NCBI GenBank assembly: GCA_023451855.1
Contig: JAEXXY010000120.1
Coordinates: 1-9,133 of the forward strand
Direction: 5' to 3'
DNA from: Actinomycetes bacterium
Lineage (GTDB): Bacteria > Actinomycetota > Actinomycetes > Actinomycetales > Dermatophilaceae
Length of the DNA: 9,133 bases
Shown: piece after piece, positions 6,442 to 9,133 of the stretch
Layout: each line of letters starts with the position of its first letter
Position numbering within the stretch: the stretch's first letter is position 1
The notes under the pieces: model-generated
Databases searched by the model: none
What the model saw: the letters and a program-made list of their open reading frames with translations, nothing else
Told to the model about the DNA's origin: nothing
Made by a program: the position numbers and the translations under genes

Positions 6442-6633
6442 TCAGCGCTCGCCCGAGACCCACTTCCCGTATTCGTCGTACTCGTCGTCGACGGACTGTG
6501 GCTGGTTGGAGACGTCGCGTTGCGACGGTCCGTGCAGCTCACGCTCCAGCGCGCTCAAGTCCGTGTCAGGTGTGTAGTACTTGAGCTGCCGTGCGACCTT
6601 GGTCTGCTTGGCTTTGGCTCGGCCGCGCCCCAT
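6442..6633 (-). CDS. DUF3073 family small protein
   Basis: The 63-residue protein starts at ATG 6633. The opening MGRGRAKAKQTKVARQLKY is the highly conserved basic N-terminus of DUF3073, a family seen next to purM and bldC across actinobacteria. It is followed by a less conserved acidic tail containing SVDDEYDEYGKWVSGER. The frame is open a further 12 codons upstream, but the conserved start and a Shine-Dalgarno AGGGGG (complement of 6641-6646), seven bases before this ATG, fix the start. The protein is shorter than the Streptomyces relatives I recall, which have longer acidic tails. The Lys/Arg-rich head suggests nucleic acid contact, but this is inference and no function is established. It diverges from bldC across a long intergenic region and converges on purM. 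Confidence 0.92.
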   Translation of the reverse strand: MGRGRAKAKQTKVARQLKYYTPDTDLSALERELHGPSQRDVSNQPQSVDDEYDEYGKWVSGER

Positions 6634-6935
6634 GGCGTGACCCCCTCGTGCGTCGTGCCGGGACGGCATCGCGCCTCGAAGAGCCGGATGGCTCGTCGAT
6701 GTCTGCGTAGCGGTCCCGGGAATGTGTGTGTTCTCGTGGTGCTAACGCTACATGAGTGAGGCAAATCGCGCCCGCGCCCACCCCGGCATTCCGCGGGCGA
6801 TGCCGACGACCCGGGGACGAGTCGGCGGCGACGCGGGCCGGGCGCGGTGACGAGCCGATGACACGAGGCTCACGGGACGATGACGCGACCGGGGCGGGCT
6901 GCCGGCGGCCCACGCGACGCCAGGCATCCTCGCGG

Positions 6936-6957
6936 CGACGTGACGCACGCCACGTCG
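6936..6957. promoter_or_regulatory. Inverted repeat CGACGTG-N8-CACGTCG upstream of bldC
   Basis: Perfect 7-base arms at 6936-6942 and 6951-6957 are separated by 8 bases, about 240 bases upstream of bldC. GGCGACGT, which includes the left arm, recurs at 7006-7013. The spacing of arm centres (15 bases) is compatible with a dimeric regulator. No known operator is matched, so this is a candidate only. Confidence 0.35.
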
Positions 6958-7086
6958 GACGCCGGACGCGCTGGCCCCCACGCAGGCGCAGGCCGGATGC
7001 GGCCTGGCGACGTCACAGGCAGGCGTCGTGCCCCGGTGGTGACCTCCGCGTGGTATACACCATCGCTCCGGATCGCGCGTCGATTT

Positions 7087-7130
7087 GAGACTTTTCGGGG
7101 TTTAACTGCCATTCAGCCGCTCGAGACTTT
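7087..7130 (+). repeat. Direct repeat GAGACTTT in the bldC promoter region
   Basis: GAGACTTT occurs at 7087-7094 and 7123-7130, 36 bases apart, inside the AT-richer block before bldC. The second copy runs directly into the possible -10 TACCCT (7130-7135). BldC itself is known to bind direct repeats head to tail, so autoregulation can be imagined, but the motif is not one I can match to a known BldC site. Confidence 0.3.
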
Positions 7131-7135
7131 ACCCT
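7130..7135 (+). promoter_or_regulatory. Possible bldC -10 element
   Basis: TACCCT fits TANNNT and sits in the most AT-rich part of the region. It would start a transcript near 7142 with a leader of about 60 bases. No good -35 hexamer is visible 16-18 bases upstream, so the assignment is tentative; TTTACT at 7139-7144 is an alternative. Confidence 0.3.
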
Positions 7136-7146
7136 TGCTTTACTGA

Positions 7147-7187
7147 GCCCCGGTTGGGGCACATGCGTGTCGCTGCACCTAGCGACA
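7147..7187 (+). other. Two small hairpins in the bldC leader
   Basis: GCCCC-GGTT-GGGGC (7147-7160) gives a 5-bp stem. TGTCGCT (7168-7174) pairs perfectly with AGCGACA (7181-7187) around loop GCACCT. The second stem ends where the purine-rich ribosome binding region (AGGGTGGTGGGG, 7187-7198) begins, so folding could influence bldC translation. They are short, and a regulatory role is inference. Confidence 0.4.
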
Positions 7188-7200
7188 GGGTGGTGGGGAT

Positions 7201-7398
7201 ATGACAATGACGACTCAGGATCGGCACGACACGGAAAAGCTGCTCACGCCTGCAGAGGTCGCGGCCCTCTTCCGGGTGGACCCCAAGACGGTCACCCGCT
7301 GGGCCAAGGCCGGCAAGCTCACCTCGATCCGCACGCTCGGCGGTCATCGCCGGTACCGCGAGTCCGAGGTCCGCGAGCTCCTCGGCGGTGGGCACTGA
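7201..7398 (+). CDS. bldC: BldC, MerR-like developmental transcriptional regulator
   Basis: The 65-residue protein is nearly all DNA-binding domain. LLTPAEVAALFRVDPKTVTRWAKAGKL (about residues 14-40) is the winged-helix HTH, and TSIRTLGGHRRYRESEVREL (41-60) is the wing. This stretch is almost identical to Streptomyces BldC. BldC lacks the MerR coiled-coil and is known to oligomerise head to tail on direct repeats. In Streptomyces it holds back the onset of development; its role in organisms without spores is less clear. ATG 7201 follows AGGGTGG (7187-7193) by seven bases. ATG 7207 is also possible, with GGTGGGG at a good distance; the two differ by two residues. Transcription ends at the strong terminator at 7433-7471, so bldC is probably monocistronic. 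Confidence 0.97.
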   Translation: MTMTTQDRHDTEKLLTPAEVAALFRVDPKTVTRWAKAGKLTSIRTLGGHRRYRESEVRELLGGGH

Positions 7399-7432
7399 CC
7401 GGCCGGGACCAGGGGGAACCGGTCGATGACAC

Positions 7433-7471
7433 GGGGGAGGGGTGCTTCGTGGTGCCCCTCCCTCACTTTTT
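7433..7471 (+). terminator. Intrinsic terminator of bldC
   Basis: GGGAGGGG (7435-7442) pairs perfectly with CCCCTCCC (7455-7462). The stem can extend by two pairs outward (to 7433 and 7464) and three inward, leaving a TTCGTG loop. TTTTT follows at 7467-7471. This is the only textbook stem plus T-tract in the window and lies 34 bases after the bldC stop. Confidence 0.9.
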
Positions 7472-7533
7472 CCCGGGCACGGCAGGACGGTCCGTCCCGG
7501 GCTGAGGCCCGCTGCGCCGTCGGTGGTGCGTCC

Positions 7534-7539
7534 TAGGGT
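7534..7539 (+). promoter_or_regulatory. Candidate -10 for the leaderless VOC gene
   Basis: TAGGGT fits TANNNT and ends six bases before ATG 7546. GGGGG lies between them but is directly against the ATG, too close for a ribosome binding site. No clear -35 is seen. Confidence 0.5.
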
Positions 7540-7545
7540 CGGGGG

Positions 7546-7980
7546 ATGACGACTCCGGACATCAGCGCCATCACCCTCGGGGTCCGCGACGTCGAGGTGT
7601 CGCGCGCCTTCTACGTCGACGGCCTCGGTTTCCGGTCCGTCCTGCACCTGCCCGGCGAGATCGCCTTCGTCCAGTGCGCCCCGGGCCAGCTCCTCGCGCT
7701 GTGGAACGTCACGTCGATGCCGAGCGAGTACGGCGACGTGGGCCACGGCACCCAAGCGCCCCCGATGTCGTTGGGGCACAACGTCGCCGACGCGTCCGAC
7801 GTCGCGCGCCTCCATGACGCCGCCGTCGCAGCCGGGGCCACAAGCATCACGACGCCGGCCCGACGCGAGTGGGGCGGCACCAGTGCCTGCGTCGCCGACC
7901 CCGACGGGTTCCGTTGGGACTTCGTGCACAACCCGAGCTTCCGCGTCGGGGCGGACGGCCTCGTCGAGCTGGGCGACTGA
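7546..7980 (+). CDS. VOC superfamily (glyoxalase / dioxygenase-like) protein
   Basis: The 144-residue protein shows the two paired beta-alpha-beta-beta-beta modules of the vicinal oxygen chelate fold. Module one starts ISAITLGVRDVEVSRAFYVDGLGF (residues 6-29). Module two starts MSLGHNVADASDVARLHDAAVAAGA (about 74-98) and ends with VADPDGFRWDFVHNP (116-130). The superfamily includes glyoxalase I, extradiol dioxygenases and bleomycin-binding proteins. The first strand has no His where a metal ligand is often seen, and the usual Glu near the C-terminal GxxWE motif is Asp125 here, so metal-dependent catalysis is uncertain and no substrate can be named. The gene stands alone after the bldC terminator. 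Its TGA is separated by four bases from the stop of the convergent nucleotidyltransferase gene. Confidence 0.88.
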   Translation: MTTPDISAITLGVRDVEVSRAFYVDGLGFRSVLHLPGEIAFVQCAPGQLLALWNVTSMPSEYGDVGHGTQAPPMSLGHNVADASDVARLHDAAVAAGATSITTPARREWGGTSACVADPDGFRWDFVHNPSFRVGADGLVELGD

Positions 7981-7987
7981 CGCGTCA
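7978..7987. repeat. Palindrome TGACGCGTCA spanning two convergent stop codons
   Basis: This perfect 10-base palindrome contains the TGA of the VOC gene (7978-7980) and the TGA of the minus-strand gene (complement of 7985-7987). The same 10 bases recur at 8740-8749 over another minus-strand stop. Confidence 0.5.
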
Positions 7988-8689
7988 GTGCAGCCGGTCG
8001 CGCCACGGGTGGCCGGGCGCGTGCTCGGCGACGAACCGCGCGAGCAGGTCGCGGCCGGCCTCATCGAGGAGCGGCAGCGCGGCGTCGAGGTCGGCGTCGT
8101 CCTTGGCCCGGCCGGATGCCACCTTGTGGACGAGTACCAGCTCGGGTCGCAGGTAGCGGATGCCGTCGCGGACCCAGGTGACGTCGTCGAGCGGGGCGAC
8201 GAAGGACGCGTCGCGCTTGGACCGCCAGCGACCCTCGACGTCGGCGTTGAGGAGCACCTCGCCGCGCCAGGGCGCCAGCGCGTGCTCGCGGAACCAGACC
8301 TGTTCCGAGTCCTCCGGCATCGCTCGCCCGGAGGCGAGGTGCAGCAGGCCGCCGTCGCTCGCGGACCAGAGGTGGAACCGGTCGCCGAGATGTCGGCGCA
8401 GGGCCGGCAGGTCGCGCCGGAAGACCGACAGGTCGATGTCCTCGTGATGGCGTGACACCCCCGTGAAGGCCTCGATCGCCCAACCGCCCGCCACCCACCA
8501 CGGCGCATCCAGCCCGGCGAGCACGTCACGAGCCTCCACCGGCGTCAGCGGGTCGATCGGGCCGTAGATGCGCTGGAACTCCTCCTCGCCCAGCCGCGCC
8601 TCCGAGGCGTCGTCGGGCTCCTCCACCCCGGCGACGACGGCGTCGGCATCGGTGTCGGCGTCGGGATGGGCGTCGTCGCTCGTCGGCAC
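7985..8689 (-). CDS. Nucleotidyltransferase, aminoglycoside adenylyltransferase-like
   Basis: The 234-residue protein starts at GTG 8689. PWWVAGGWAIEAFTG (about 63-77) and HHEDIDLSVF (81-90) form the glycine-rich turn and the D-x-D metal site (Asp84, Asp86) of the nucleotidyltransferase beta-polymerase fold. LVHKVASGRAKDDADLDAALPLL (about 186-208) is the helical segment seen in the aminoglycoside-2''-adenylyltransferase-like group. Members transfer AMP from ATP to a hydroxyl, in some cases inactivating aminoglycosides. Sequence alone does not show that this one confers resistance, and many chromosomal relatives have no known substrate. The first 35 residues are an acidic low-complexity tail (repeated Asp-Ala-Asp) outside the domain. 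A GTG at residue 22 is a possible shorter start, but the well-placed -10 favours the longer form. Confidence 0.82.
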   Translation of the reverse strand: MPTSDDAHPDADTDADAVVAGVEEPDDASEARLGEEEFQRIYGPIDPLTPVEARDVLAGLDAPWWVAGGWAIEAFTGVSRHHEDIDLSVFRRDLPALRRHLGDRFHLWSASDGGLLHLASGRAMPEDSEQVWFREHALAPWRGEVLLNADVEGRWRSKRDASFVAPLDDVTWVRDGIRYLRPELVLVHKVASGRAKDDADLDAALPLLDEAGRDLLARFVAEHAPGHPWRDRLH

Positions 8690-8695
8690 GGCGCC

Positions 8696-8701
8696 ACGCT
8701 A
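8696..8701 (-). promoter_or_regulatory. Candidate -10 for the leaderless nucleotidyltransferase gene
   Basis: On the minus strand TAGCGT fits TANNNT and ends six bases before GTG 8689. No Shine-Dalgarno is present between them or immediately upstream. Confidence 0.5.
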
Positions 8702-8704
8702 GCG

Positions 8705-8728
8705 CCGCACCGGGCCGGCGTGGTGCGG
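8705..8728. terminator. Hairpin between the PucR-type gene and the nucleotidyltransferase gene
   Basis: CCGCACC (8705-8711) and GGTGCGG (8722-8728) form a perfect 7-bp stem around a 10-base GC-rich loop. It lies 18 bases beyond the stop of the minus-strand regulator gene and just upstream of the candidate -10 at 8696-8701. It could terminate the regulator transcript or be an operator. No T-tract follows. Confidence 0.4.
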
Positions 8729-8746
8729 ACGGCCGGTGCTGACGCG

Positions 8747-9133
8747 TCAGTGGCCCAGGGCACGCAGCTGCAGGCGCAGCGCGAGGCGCGTCTCGGGGTC
8801 GTGCAGGTCGAGGTCGACGACGTCGGACAGCCGCTGCATCCGGTAGCGCAGCGTGTTGGGGTGCACGTGCACCGCTCTGGCGGCGGCCCGCGGGTCGCCG
8901 GGGTGGTCGAGCCAGGCGGCGACGGTGGACAGGTAGGCGGTGCCGTGCTCCTCGTCGTGCAGGCGCAGCGACTCGACCGGCCCGAGCAGCTCCTCGGTCC
9001 AGATGCCGCTCAGCGCCCGGGCGTTGGTGACCGCGGCCCAGGCGTCCTCCACGGTGACCGTCGTGCCCGTGACGCGTCCGGCCTCGCGCAGCCGCTGGAC
9101 CTCGGTGGCCTCGCGCCGTGAGCGGTCGAGCTG
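8747..9133 (-). CDS. PucR-type transcriptional regulator, C-terminal part (5' end outside window)
   Basis: The minus-strand frame is open from the right edge to the stop at 8749-8747, showing 128 residues. The end, LSTVAAWLDHPGDPRAAARAVHVHPNTLRYRMQRLSDVVDLDLHDPETRLALRLQLRAL, is the characteristic PucR C-terminal helix-turn-helix (HTH_30): a helix, the VHVHPNTLRYRMQRL recognition helix, then DLHDPETRLALRLQL. PucR proteins are activators, in Bacillus of purine catabolism genes, but the family has broad and mostly unknown targets. An in-frame GTG at 9052 is not the start, because conserved helical sequence continues upstream to the edge. Its own promoter and N-terminal sensor lie beyond the window. 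Confidence 0.87.
   Translation of the reverse strand, partial: QLDRSRREATEVQRLREAGRVTGTTVTVEDAWAAVTNARALSGIWTEELLGPVESLRLHDEEHGTAYLSTVAAWLDHPGDPRAAARAVHVHPNTLRYRMQRLSDVVDLDLHDPETRLALRLQLRALGH

Larger units (their letters stand above)
6634..7200. other. 567-base gene-free region between DUF3073 gene and bldC
   Basis: No credible gene is found here; the open frames on both strands are arginine-rich and without family features. The left end should hold the minus-strand promoter of the DUF3073 gene: TAGCGT (minus strand, 6745-6750) is a possible -10, implying a leader of about 100 bases. From about 6760 to 7050 the DNA is extremely GC-rich and has an inverted repeat at 6936-6957. From about 7080 to 7145 it becomes markedly AT-richer and holds the presumed bldC promoter, followed by two small hairpins before the bldC ribosome binding site. 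The size is unusual for so compact a neighbourhood and suggests multi-input control of bldC or an unannotated RNA. Confidence 0.6.

Noticed and set aside
6756..7088. A 110-codon + strand frame in the bldC upstream region
   Set aside because: The translation is almost only Arg, Pro, Gly and Asp runs, without a ribosome binding site or domain.

Overview
The window is high-GC DNA with dense GTG starts and a strong actinobacterial signature. The block purF / purM / DUF3073 / bldC, preceded by a sterol-carrier-family gene, is an arrangement known from Streptomyces and its relatives. The short DUF3073 protein and the gene neighbours fit a non-sporulating actinomycete, perhaps a Micrococcales member of the Intrasporangiaceae type. 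That placement is inference.

Left part (1-2269, + strand). This is the 3' end of a sterol-carrier-family gene, then a two-helix membrane protein, then an alpha-methylacyl-CoA racemase-like CaiB/BaiF protein with its catalytic residues intact, then an RNA 2',3'-cyclic phosphodiesterase (ThpR). The four genes are joined by three consecutive 4-base NTGA start/stop overlaps, so they read as one translationally coupled operon that begins outside the window.

Middle part (2270-6441). purF and purM, two purine biosynthesis genes that are often adjacent in actinobacteria, are split by a minus-strand gene for an AbiEi-like winged-helix plus DUF559 nuclease-like protein. A 46-base palindromic repeat flanks that gene on both sides, 41/46 identical between copies and in the same orientation. 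This looks like an acquired cassette. purM appears to have its own leaderless promoter just beyond the right-hand copy.

Right part (6442-9133). A small DUF3073 gene and the developmental regulator gene bldC diverge from a 567-base gene-free region. bldC has an AT-richer, structured leader and ends in a classic intrinsic terminator. It is followed by a VOC-superfamily protein, a convergent aminoglycoside-adenylyltransferase-like nucleotidyltransferase, and the C-terminal part of a PucR-type regulator that runs off the window.

Several genes (purF, purM, the VOC gene, the nucleotidyltransferase gene and perhaps the cassette gene) have a -10-like hexamer 6-7 bases before the start codon and no Shine-Dalgarno sequence. 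This is the pattern of leaderless transcripts. No tRNA, rRNA, CRISPR array or transposase was seen.
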